Source: BMS3ABIN04 sp964553325
GTDB taxonomy: Bacteria > Bacteroidota > Ignavibacteria > Ignavibacteriales > Melioribacteraceae
DNA: 64,000 nt
Direction: 5' to 3'
NCBI GenBank assembly: GCA_964553325.1
Contig: CAZKKI010000069.1
Location: 1 to 64,000 of the forward strand
In this document: positions 15,931 to 24,148 of the stretch, in pieces
Layout: each line of letters starts with the position of its first letter
How positions within the stretch are numbered: the stretch's first letter is position 1
The notes under the pieces: generated by a model
Seen by the model: the letters and a program-made list of their open reading frames with translations, nothing else
The model's database searches: none
Told to the model about the DNA's origin: nothing
Made by a program: the position numbers and the translations under genes

Positions 15931-17036
15931 AGATGCGGTTAATCATATTGTTGATGCTTATAGGTGCGGTTTCCGTAACAGCGCAAAACCGGGACAATAA
16001 AAGATTAAGCAAAGATGAAATTGATTGCATATTTTGCCATAAATGCGATACACCTACAAAAATAGAACCGTGTTTAATTCATTGTCCGCGAAATACAATC
16101 ATAAAAATTTATCACTCCCCCGAAGAAGCCCCGGAAAATATTGAGATTAACAAATTCGGCAATGCATTGGATTTATACAGTCCTGTAGACTTTTCTCATA
16201 AATCCCACGCTGCAATGTCGGAAATGAACGGCGGTTGTTCATCTTGTCATCATTATACACCCAAGGGTAGAATTACACCGTGCAGCGAATGTCATGAAAT
16301 ACAACGGAAACGTGATGATTTATCAAAACCCGATTTGAAAGCCGCTTATCACAGAGAATGCGTGAACTGCCATAGCAAATGGAGCCATGAATTAAAATGC
16401 CGGTCTTGCCACAAACTCAATAATATTAAAGAAAAGAGAGAAGAAAAGTTTTTTGAGAAATATAAAATTGAAGAACCTAAAATATTAATTTTTCATACTT
16501 CCGACGAAGATATACCCATAGTTACATTTTTCCATTCATTACACTCGAACTTAACCAAACTGGAATGCTACGATTGTCATAAAAACGTTAAATGTGAAAA
16601 ATGCCACGATGTAAATAAACCGGAAAAATTCGAATTTAAGAAACCTGCAACACCGCACGAAACATGCGCGGGTTGCCACGATACTGAACGCAAATGCGAG
16701 TTATGCCATTCCGCAAAAGCAAGAGAGAAATTCGACCATTATGAACAGACCGGTTTCTCCTTGGCGAAATATCACGAAAAACTCAGCTGTGAAAAATGCC
16801 ACGGTAAGAGCAAAAAGGTCATTAAAATTGACGAACGTTGTAACTCATGCCATAAAAATTGGTCGTTCAAAAACTTTAATCACAGTATTGTAGGTGTTTA
16901 TCTTGATGAAATTCACTCAAGTTTTTATTGCGAAAACTGTCATATTAACCGCAATTTTTCGGCTAAACCGGTTTGTTCGGATTGTCACGATGATAAATAT
17001 ACATACCCGGAATATTTGCCGGGTGAGAAAAAATAA
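15927..17036 (+). CDS. Periplasmic 13-heme c-type cytochrome
   Basis: 369 residues with a signal peptide (1-20, ending VSVTAQ) and 13 CXXCH motifs by direct count (CIFCH, CSSCH, CSECH, CVNCH, CRSCH, CYDCH, CEKCH, CAGCH, CELCH, CEKCH, CNSCH, CENCH, CSDCH). Many extra His residues are available as distal ligands. An extra CLIHC near the N-terminus lacks the heme His. No C-terminal anchor, so it is probably soluble or complex-bound in the periplasm. Coupled to the NrfD-like gene by a 4-base overlap, it is the likely cytochrome subunit of the HybA/HybB-like complex. I do not recognise a named family. Confidence 0.9.
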   Translation: MKMRLIILLMLIGAVSVTAQNRDNKRLSKDEIDCIFCHKCDTPTKIEPCLIHCPRNTIIKIYHSPEEAPENIEINKFGNALDLYSPVDFSHKSHAAMSEMNGGCSSCHHYTPKGRITPCSECHEIQRKRDDLSKPDLKAAYHRECVNCHSKWSHELKCRSCHKLNNIKEKREEKFFEKYKIEEPKILIFHTSDEDIPIVTFFHSLHSNLTKLECYDCHKNVKCEKCHDVNKPEKFEFKKPATPHETCAGCHDTERKCELCHSAKAREKFDHYEQTGFSLAKYHEKLSCEKCHGKSKKVIKIDERCNSCHKNWSFKNFNHSIVGVYLDEIHSSFYCENCHINRNFSAKPVCSDCHDDKYTYPEYLPGEKK

Positions 17037-17051
17037 CTACCGGGGAAAATT

Positions 17052-18920
17052 ATGTTTCGCAAGATAAGCGTAAAATTAATAATTGCCGTCAGTCTTACTT
17101 CGCTAATAATTATAGGGGTCTTCTCATATTTTAATCTTAAAACTCAAAGCAAGGTATTAACAGACGAAGTTGCCTGGCACGCAATTCAATTAAGCGAAAC
17201 AATTAAGAAAAGTATGCATCTCGATATGCTTGCAAATAACCGCGAGCACATGCACAAAATAATCAAAATAATCGGGAAAGAACCGTGTATAAAAAAGGTA
17301 AGAATTTTTAACAAGGAAGGCGAAATAATATATTCGGCCGATACAACGGACATCGGGGAAATGGTGGATGTGGAAGCGGAAAGCTGCTATAGATGCCATA
17401 AAGAAGACGAACCTTTGGAAAGACTAGAACAAAAAGACCGCACGCGCATATACAGATTGCATCCCGATTCAAGTAGAGTGCTGGGAGTAATCAATCCAAT
17501 ATACAACGAACCCTCATGTTATAATGCCGATTGCCACGAGCATCCGGAAGATCAATCGGTGCTTGGTGTCTTAGATATTACATTATGTTTGAAACGTGCC
17601 GATCAAGCATTGGAAAGAAGCGAAGTGTACACGTTCCTTTTTGCGGTTATTTCAATTTTAACAATTGGAATTATCATTTCGATTTTTGTGAAAAAATGGA
17701 TTGATAAACCGGTACAAGAATTAGTTGAGGCAACAAAACGTGTTGCAGTTGGGAATCTGAACCAACCGATTAAATACGATAAAAACGACGAACTCGGTAT
17801 TCTGGCAAAATCGTTTAACAATATGATGAAAAAGCTTTCGGAAATGAGAGTGCAATTGTTTCAATCGGATAAGTTGGCCTCTTTAGGCAGACTGGCAGCC
17901 GGCGTTGCCCACGAGATAAATAATCCCCTTACGGGAGTTTTAACTTACAGTAGTTACTTGCTTAAGCGGACAAAAGACAATCCCGAATTACAAAAGGATT
18001 TGGAAGTAATCGTTCGGGAAACAAAAAGAAGTCGGGAAATAGTTAAAGGTTTACTCGATTTTGCCAGACAATCGACACCGAAAAAAAACAAATTCGATGT
18101 AAATGAAGTGATTGAAAAAGCTATTTCCGTAATTTCCAATCAACTTAAAATACATAAAATTAAATTAATAAAAAATTTGAGTCCGTATATTCCGCAAATT
18201 ACAGGCGATGCAAATCAAATTCAACAAGTGATTTTAAATCTGATTGTAAATGCGATTGATGCCATCGGAGAGAAAAGCGGTACCATATCAATTACTACGG
18301 AAAAAATAAGTCTTGTTCCTTACGGAATCAAGCAAATTAAAAACGCAACTTGTCCTAAAGGACATAATTTGATGGATGAAGATCATAAAATCGACGGAAT
18401 GCCATCCATCAAATTAAGAGCAAAATCTAAAACCAGTGAAGGATTCATTCATTTAGATCCGATTTACGGAAGGCATCAACACCATTTCGGAATAGATTTT
18501 TCTAAAGAAGAAATCATTCAACTCTACTGTCCGGTTTGCGGAATTTCACTTATCGATGAAAGCGAGGAGTGCCCGGAATGTATTGCTCCCGTTTATAAAA
18601 TCATCATCCCTAATCAAGGAACGCTTGTGGGGTGTGCAAAATACGGATGCAAATGGCAAAAATGGGAATATATAGATGCGAAGGGCAAACAAGATTATGT
18701 TGTAATTAAAGTATCCGATACAGGATGCGGTATACCTGAAAACATCATGGATAAAATTTTCGAACCGTTCTTTACTACCAAAGGCCAAAAAGGTACCGGT
18801 TTGGGGCTTTCAATCATTTGGGGGATAATAGATAATCATAACGGAAAAATTTCCGTTGCCAGCAAAGTGGGAGAAGGAACAACATTTACAATTCAACTAC
18901 CGGCAAACGAATTAAACTAA
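17052..18920 (+). CDS. Membrane sensor histidine kinase with periplasmic heme motifs and zinc-ribbon insert
   Basis: 622 residues. TM1 about 7-29 and TM2 about 193-214 bracket a periplasmic sensor holding CYRCH (112-116) and a CX4CH motif CYNADCH (156-162), both suited to covalent heme. HAMP follows (about 215-268), then HisKA with GVAHEINNPLTG (His287) and HATPase_c with NLIVNAIDAI. The ATPase domain is interrupted between the N box (about 396) and the G1 box (DTGCGIP, 556) by roughly 130 residues with CPKGH (434-438), CPVC (493-496), CPEC (507-510) and C528/C533, a zinc-ribbon pattern. G2 motif GTGLGLS follows. Ribosome site GGGGA. It sits in the sigma-54 operon right after the cytochrome genes, so it probably reads the heme redox state in the periplasm. 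Output is probably through the two receiver proteins encoded next. Confidence 0.9.
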   Translation: MFRKISVKLIIAVSLTSLIIIGVFSYFNLKTQSKVLTDEVAWHAIQLSETIKKSMHLDMLANNREHMHKIIKIIGKEPCIKKVRIFNKEGEIIYSADTTDIGEMVDVEAESCYRCHKEDEPLERLEQKDRTRIYRLHPDSSRVLGVINPIYNEPSCYNADCHEHPEDQSVLGVLDITLCLKRADQALERSEVYTFLFAVISILTIGIIISIFVKKWIDKPVQELVEATKRVAVGNLNQPIKYDKNDELGILAKSFNNMMKKLSEMRVQLFQSDKLASLGRLAAGVAHEINNPLTGVLTYSSYLLKRTKDNPELQKDLEVIVRETKRSREIVKGLLDFARQSTPKKNKFDVNEVIEKAISVISNQLKIHKIKLIKNLSPYIPQITGDANQIQQVILNLIVNAIDAIGEKSGTISITTEKISLVPYGIKQIKNATCPKGHNLMDEDHKIDGMPSIKLRAKSKTSEGFIHLDPIYGRHQHHFGIDFSKEEIIQLYCPVCGISLIDESEECPECIAPVYKIIIPNQGTLVGCAKYGCKWQKWEYIDAKGKQDYVVIKVSDTGCGIPENIMDKIFEPFFTTKGQKGTGLGLSIIWGIIDNHNGKISVASKVGEGTTFTIQLPANELN

Positions 18921-18930
18921 GGTAGATCGG

Positions 18931-19740
18931 ATGAACCCGGGGAAATATAACATATTGATTGTGGACGATGAAGACATTATTATCGATGCGGTAATAAAAA
19001 TTGCCGGAGGAGAAGGTTACTCCGTCGATACTTCGAAATCCGCACCCGCAGCGATAGAAAAAGCAAGGCATAATATTTATGATTTAATTATCACCGATAT
19101 AATGATGCCCGAAATGGACGGTTTTCAATTTATAGAGCATGTTAAAAAATTAAGTATTAAATCTCCGATCGTAGTAACAACAGGATACTCCACCGTAGAA
19201 ATGGCGGTTAAAGCCCTTAGTAAAGGTGCCATAGCTTATCTTTCCAAACCTTTCACTACCGAAGAATTAATCAGTGTTATTAAAAGAGGAATTGCATTCA
19301 AACAAATAGAAGAGGAAATAGAAAAAGAACAGTTTTCTTCCGAGTCACCCCATATAGTTTATGTTCCTTGTCCGCCTAAATATTACAGGCTTGGATACAG
19401 CTCGTGGATTAACATCGGAAACGAAGGATTGGTTTTGGTCGGAGTAACAGATTTATACCTTAAAACAATTGAATCTGTAACAAATATCGAGTTGATGTCT
19501 CCGGAAGAAAATCTAATTCAAGGTAGTTCTTGCGCTTTTATTTCCACAAGCGACGGATGCGTACACCAACTGTTATCCCCGCTAAGCGGATTAATAATCG
19601 ATTCAAACGAACAACTGTTAACCGAACCGTCATTAATCGAAAAAGACCCGTATTTCCGCGGATGGATTTATAAAATCATTCCATCTGATTTAGATAACGA
19701 ACTGAAAAATTTATCTTCTTGTAGCATGGATAGAATTTAA
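18931..19740 (+). CDS. Response regulator with C-terminal GcvH-like domain
   Basis: 269 residues. Receiver domain 7-122 with acidic pair DDE (12-14), phosphoacceptor Asp56 (TDIMMPEMDG) and Lys in LSKPF. After a short helix the C-terminal half (about 140-260) reads like a glycine-cleavage H protein: YRLGYSSWINIGNEGLVLVGVTDL, then LSPLSGLIIDSN, and GWIYKI. The lipoyl-lysine position, eight residues before the Pro of SPLSG, is Gly, so it cannot be lipoylated in the usual way. No DNA-binding domain. It lies 10 bases after the heme kinase gene and is its likely partner. It probably acts by protein contact. Confidence 0.82.
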   Translation: MNPGKYNILIVDDEDIIIDAVIKIAGGEGYSVDTSKSAPAAIEKARHNIYDLIITDIMMPEMDGFQFIEHVKKLSIKSPIVVTTGYSTVEMAVKALSKGAIAYLSKPFTTEELISVIKRGIAFKQIEEEIEKEQFSSESPHIVYVPCPPKYYRLGYSSWINIGNEGLVLVGVTDLYLKTIESVTNIELMSPEENLIQGSSCAFISTSDGCVHQLLSPLSGLIIDSNEQLLTEPSLIEKDPYFRGWIYKIIPSDLDNELKNLSSCSMDRI

Positions 19741-19759
19741 TAATAAACGGAGTTACGCC

Positions 19760-20917
19760 ATGGCACTATTTATAATAGCTTTGATAGTTTTCATAATCGC
19801 CGATATAATAATCCGGTTTGCAATAAAACACTTCCAAGAACAAAAGGCTAAAAAACAAAGAGCCGCGGTTCTTGAGGAAAGTCTGAAATTAGACTTTAGT
19901 TCCGAAGCCAAAACGTTAAAACGCGCCGAGGTTGACAATCCTAAGGCAAGGATATTATGCGTGGACGATGAACCTGTTATTCTGGATAGTTTTAGGAAAA
20001 TTCTCGTGCTCGATGGTTACTCCGTAGATACGGTAGAAAGCGGAAAAGAAGCATTGTCATTAATCCGAAAGCATCATTACGATTTTGTTTTCACAGATTT
20101 GAAAATGCCGGAAATGGACGGCGTGGAAGTAACAAAAGCCGTAAAACATTTACGCCCGGATATTGATGTTGTGATTATTACGGGATATGCCACCGTCCAA
20201 TCGGCAGTTGAATGTATGAAATACGGTGCAATGGATTACGTTGAAAAACCTTTCACGGAAGACGAATTAATTGACTTTGTTAACAGACTGCTTTTGAAGC
20301 GGGAAGAAAAAATCAAAAAGCAACTGAAACCACGAGTACAAATTACTCACTTCCCCGATTCAATCGGATTAAAGACAAGTGAATTTGCAATTCCGGGCGG
20401 AGTGTTCATTTCCGAAAATCATTGTTGGTTGAGCATGGATCCCGACGGAATGGTAAGAGTGGGAATTGATGATTTCGCCAAAAAATTAATCGGTAAAATC
20501 GACGGAATAGAATTTCCGAACCTCGGAATGAAAATAGACAGAGGACAAACTCTTTTCATTATTAAACAAAACAATCGCACAATACCATTTAAATCTCCTG
20601 TCGGCGGAAAGGTTGTACGAAACAACAAAAAATTAATTGAAGATTTAGACATCCTTGAAATTACACCTTACGAGGAAAATTGGATTTGCACAATAGATGC
20701 GGATAACTTGGACGAGGATTTAACTACATTAAAAATCGGTAAATCGGCCGTTAATTTTTACCAAGAAGAAATTGATGATTGTATGAAAACAATCGATAAT
20801 ATTTTAGAAAAAGACTCAAAAGAAATTTTGAAAGAAAAAGGATTGTACTTGGGAATCTTGGAGAATCTTAAAAATTCCGACTGGCAAAAGGTTGTGGAGA
20901 AATTCTTCATAAAATAG
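19760..20917 (+). CDS. Membrane-anchored response regulator with GcvH-like domain
   Basis: 385 residues. One N-terminal transmembrane helix (2-22), a linker, a receiver domain (about 63-180; DDE, Asp113 in FTDLKMPEMDG, Lys in VEKPF) and a GcvH-like domain (about 205-330; FAIPGGVFISENHCWL, MVRVGIDDFAKKLIG, FKSPVGGKVVRNN, ENWICTI). The residue aligned with the lipoyl lysine is Asn. The C-terminal 50 residues are helical and unassigned. A receiver tethered to the cytoplasmic face of the membrane and lacking DNA-binding fits a role in direct control of a membrane respiratory complex. Paralogous in layout to the preceding gene. Ribosome site CGGAG. Last gene of the first sigma-54 operon. Confidence 0.8.
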   Translation: MALFIIALIVFIIADIIIRFAIKHFQEQKAKKQRAAVLEESLKLDFSSEAKTLKRAEVDNPKARILCVDDEPVILDSFRKILVLDGYSVDTVESGKEALSLIRKHHYDFVFTDLKMPEMDGVEVTKAVKHLRPDIDVVIITGYATVQSAVECMKYGAMDYVEKPFTEDELIDFVNRLLLKREEKIKKQLKPRVQITHFPDSIGLKTSEFAIPGGVFISENHCWLSMDPDGMVRVGIDDFAKKLIGKIDGIEFPNLGMKIDRGQTLFIIKQNNRTIPFKSPVGGKVVRNNKKLIEDLDILEITPYEENWICTIDADNLDEDLTTLKIGKSAVNFYQEEIDDCMKTIDNILEKDSKEILKEKGLYLGILENLKNSDWQKVVEKFFIK

Positions 20918-20924
20918 AAGTTCA

Positions 20925-20953
20925 TTGACAATATCAAGAATTATAAATATCTT
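20925..20953 (+). promoter_or_regulatory. Sigma-70-type promoter of the 23-heme cytochrome operon
   Basis: TTGACA (20925-20930) and TATCTT (20948-20953) are separated by exactly 17 bases, right after the stop codon of the membrane receiver gene. The predicted start near 20960 falls inside the inverted repeat that follows. Confidence 0.55.
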
Positions 20954-20954
20954 T

Positions 20955-20996
20955 GAAATAAGATACATTTATCTTTTATTGAATGTGTCTTATTTC
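20955..20996 (+). repeat. 15-base inverted repeat over the transcription start of the cytochrome operon
   Basis: Arms 20955-20969 and 20982-20996 are complementary at 14 of 15 positions in DNA, and at all 15 in RNA because the one mismatch becomes a U-G pair. The loop is 12 bases. There is no following T-run, so it is not a terminator. It could be a repressor site at +1 or a stem at the 5' end of the mRNA. Confidence 0.6.
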
Positions 20997-21017
20997 ACTC
21001 ACTAAAACTAAGAAGAT

Positions 21018-23291
21018 ATGAAAACGGTAGTCTCATATCTTTTATTACTTTTCCTTCCTCTATCCGTTAACGGTCAATACTCGAATATATGTTTGGAGTG
21101 TCACGGCGATAAAGATCTTCACATAATTAAAAAAGGCAAATACCTTTCGCTTTTTATTGACGAAAGCAAAGTAAGCGAATCCGTTCATTCAAAATTGGAT
21201 TGTAACGAGTGCCATAAAAATTACGATCCGTTTAATCTTCCTCATATACCCGTAAGTGAAAAAAAAGAAATCGACTGCATCGGGTGCCACGAGGAAACAA
21301 CTGCGGAAATGACCGAACATAGCATTGAAAAGGTTAAGTGTTACGATTGTCATTCGAAACATTATACGCAAAAAGCAAAAAAACTTCTTACGGTAGAAAC
21401 CGAATTTTGTTTGTCATGCCACAAAAGAACAACCGCCCGGAATTATTTAAACAGTATCCACTTTGCACCCGTTTCGGAATCGGAAGAACAAGTGAAATGT
21501 TTGGATTGTCACGATAAATTTGCCCACAAAGTTACAACTGCAAAATTTTCCGAAGCAAAACTCCATCAAATATGCGCCGATTGCCACGAAAGCGTAGTTT
21601 TACAATACGAACAAAGTTTACACGGTCAGGCTTTGGCACATGGCAAATTTTTAGCGCCCAATTGTATTACATGCCATAACAAACACAATATTCTGGGCAA
21701 TCAAAATCCGGCGGCAAAAACATTTAAAATGAATGTTCCGAATTTATGCGGACAATGTCATAAGGAAGGAACGAAAGTTTCGGAACTGAAAGAAATATCG
21801 CAACGAAATGTTTTGGCAAATTACTCTCAATCTATACACGGCGAAGGATTATTTAAACGGGGGTTGATTGTAACGGCTGTATGCAACGATTGCCATAAGT
21901 CACATAACATTTTACCGCATCAAAATCCCAAATCTTCAATAAACAGAAACAATATTGCCACCACTTGCCAACAATGTCACGCTCAAATCGAACAAGTACA
22001 CGTTAAAGTTATAGAGGGACGGCTTTGGGAAAAGGAACCTCATAAAATTCCCGCTTGCGTCGATTGTCATCAACCTCATAAAGTAAGACGTGTTGTTTAC
22101 GAAGAGATTTATACAAACGATTATTGTATGGCTTGCCATCAAGACAGCACGTTACAATACCGGAAAGACGGTGAACTTCGTTCATTATATATTGATCTTA
22201 TCGAGTTCGGAAATTCCGTGCATAAGGATAACGCATGCGTAAAATGTCATTCGAATATCAATGTAAGCAATTCCCCCGTTTGCAAAAACAGTGGTCCGGT
22301 TGATTGCGCTGCTTGTCATGCGGAAACGGTTAACGAGTACCGTTCAAGTAAACACGGAACACTATTAGCCCAAAACGACCCCGATGCTCCTTACTGCAAC
22401 GACTGCCACGGAACGCACAACGTTCTTTCCAAGAACGATTTAACTTCACCCACGTTCAGAACCAACATACCCAAACTATGCGGGGATTGCCACAGAGAAG
22501 GAGAGAAAGCCGCTCTACGATATAAAGGTGAAAAACATAACATAATAGCAACGTATTCGATGAGTATTCACGGAAAGGGCTTAATCAAAAGCGGTTTACT
22601 TGTTACCGCAACCTGCATTGATTGCCATACAAGTCACCTTGAATTACCGGCGTCGGATCCAAGATCTTCGGTACACAAAGATAATATTCCAAATATATGC
22701 GCCAAATGTCATCTCGGTGTATTCGCGCAACTGAACCAAAGTGTGCACAGTCCTAATGTTACAAAAACAGAAAAAGAATTGCCAAGTTGTTACGACTGCC
22801 ACAAATCCCATGATATCCAACGTGTAGATCAAATGAATTTCCGACAAGGAATTTTAAGCAGATGCGGCAAATGCCATGAAGAAGTAACCGAATCGTATTT
22901 CGAAACATTTCACGGAAAGGTATCGAAACTCGGAGAAACCAAAGCGGCTAAGTGTTACGATTGCCACGGTTCGCACAATATTTTGCCAAAAGACGATCCG
23001 AATTCCACTTTAAGTACAGCCAATGCAGTAAAAACATGTGAAAAATGTCATCCCGGATCAAATAAAAATTTTGTCGGTTATCTTACTCACGCAACCCATT
23101 ACGACAAAGAAAAATACCCTTATTTGTATTACACGTTTTTGTTTATGACAATTTTATTGGTCGGTACTTTTGCCTTTTTCTGGTTGCATACTTTATTGTG
23201 GTTACCAAGAGCCTTAATCGAAAAGAAACAATTAAAACGTAAAAACATTAGTAATAACGATGAAGAAACAGAAAACATCAAAAATAAATAA
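21018..23291 (+). CDS. 23-heme c-type cytochrome with C-terminal membrane anchor (CbcA-like)
   Basis: 757 residues with a signal peptide (1-19), 23 CXXCH motifs spread from residue 25 to about 692, and one C-terminal transmembrane helix (about 710-732) with a basic cytoplasmic tail. Regularly spaced units of the type CxxCHxxH (for example CNDCHKSHNILP and CYDCHGSHNILP) point to repeated heme modules like those of the NrfA/NapC-related cytochromes of the Cbc complexes. It overlaps the cytochrome b gene by 32 bases. In architecture the pair matches Geobacter CbcA/CbcB, a menaquinol oxidoreductase used for low-potential extracellular acceptors. That match is by layout only. Confidence 0.88.
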   Translation: MKTVVSYLLLLFLPLSVNGQYSNICLECHGDKDLHIIKKGKYLSLFIDESKVSESVHSKLDCNECHKNYDPFNLPHIPVSEKKEIDCIGCHEETTAEMTEHSIEKVKCYDCHSKHYTQKAKKLLTVETEFCLSCHKRTTARNYLNSIHFAPVSESEEQVKCLDCHDKFAHKVTTAKFSEAKLHQICADCHESVVLQYEQSLHGQALAHGKFLAPNCITCHNKHNILGNQNPAAKTFKMNVPNLCGQCHKEGTKVSELKEISQRNVLANYSQSIHGEGLFKRGLIVTAVCNDCHKSHNILPHQNPKSSINRNNIATTCQQCHAQIEQVHVKVIEGRLWEKEPHKIPACVDCHQPHKVRRVVYEEIYTNDYCMACHQDSTLQYRKDGELRSLYIDLIEFGNSVHKDNACVKCHSNINVSNSPVCKNSGPVDCAACHAETVNEYRSSKHGTLLAQNDPDAPYCNDCHGTHNVLSKNDLTSPTFRTNIPKLCGDCHREGEKAALRYKGEKHNIIATYSMSIHGKGLIKSGLLVTATCIDCHTSHLELPASDPRSSVHKDNIPNICAKCHLGVFAQLNQSVHSPNVTKTEKELPSCYDCHKSHDIQRVDQMNFRQGILSRCGKCHEEVTESYFETFHGKVSKLGETKAAKCYDCHGSHNILPKDDPNSTLSTANAVKTCEKCHPGSNKNFVGYLTHATHYDKEKYPYLYYTFLFMTILLVGTFAFFWLHTLLWLPRALIEKKQLKRKNISNNDEETENIKNK

Positions 23292-24126
23292 TAAAAACTC
23301 AAACGAATTATACTTCGAGAGATTCGACCCCTTCTCCCGATTCTTGCATGTTTTGGTAATTGTAAGTTTTTTGTCACTCGCACTAACAGGTATGACGATA
23401 AAGTTTTCCAATGTTGCAATATTCCAAACTATATCCGGATTTCTTGGCGGTTACGAAGTTACAAGTGTGGTTCATCGCTTTGCGGCATTAATCACGGCCG
23501 CTTATTTCTTTATGCATTTAGGTCATTTATACAAAAAATTGAAATCGGGCATAATCAGGTGGAAAGATTTATTTGTAGGCGAAGATTCCATGGTTCCGAA
23601 TAAAAACGATTTTATAGAATTTTACCAAACGGTTAAATGGTTTTTCGGTTTAGGACCGCGCCCCCGGTACGGAAGATGGACATATTGGGAAAAATTCGAC
23701 TACTTTGCGGTATTTTGGGGTGTCGCGGTAATCGGTTCGAGCGGTTTACTATTGTGGTTTCCCGAATTCTTTACGAGTTTGGGAATACCGGGTTGGATGA
23801 TTAACGTTGCTACAATTGTTCACAGTGACGAAGCACTTTTAGCAACCGGTTTTATTTTTACGGTTCATTTTTTTAATACACATTTTCGTCCCGAAAAATT
23901 CCCAATGGATACTGTGATTTTTACCGGAGCTATAACTTTGGAAGAATTAAAAGAAGAAAGACCCAGACAGTACGAATACCTTTTAAAAAATAACGAACTT
24001 GATAAGCATTTAACGGATGCACCTTCTCCCAAACTGCTGAGAGCAGCGAAAATATTCGGATTCATTGCTTTATCAATCGGTATTATGCTTGTGATTTTAA
24101 GTATTTACTCTCTACTTTTCTTGTAA
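23260..24126 (+). CDS. Diheme cytochrome b subunit (CbcB/HydC/FdnI-like)
   Basis: 288 residues with about five hydrophobic helices. Candidate heme b ligands are His in SRFLHVLVI (helix 1), SVVHRFAAL and FMHLGHLY (helix 2), and IVHSDEALL and TVHFFNTHF (late helices), as in the formate dehydrogenase gamma/NiFe-hydrogenase cytochrome b family. C-terminal helix about 263-285. The gene starts inside the end of the 23-heme gene and precedes a fused cytochrome c-b gene by 22 bases. It should take electrons from menaquinol and hand them to the 23-heme partner in the periplasm. Confidence 0.85.
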   Translation: MKKQKTSKINNKNSNELYFERFDPFSRFLHVLVIVSFLSLALTGMTIKFSNVAIFQTISGFLGGYEVTSVVHRFAALITAAYFFMHLGHLYKKLKSGIIRWKDLFVGEDSMVPNKNDFIEFYQTVKWFFGLGPRPRYGRWTYWEKFDYFAVFWGVAVIGSSGLLLWFPEFFTSLGIPGWMINVATIVHSDEALLATGFIFTVHFFNTHFRPEKFPMDTVIFTGAITLEELKEERPRQYEYLLKNNELDKHLTDAPSPKLLRAAKIFGFIALSIGIMLVILSIYSLLFL

Positions 24127-24148
24127 AATTATTTGAAAGGAATGCAAG

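Noticed and set aside
18931..20917. Glycine cleavage system H proteins
   Set aside because: The lipoyl lysine is replaced by Gly or Asn, receiver domains are fused, and no other gcv gene is near.
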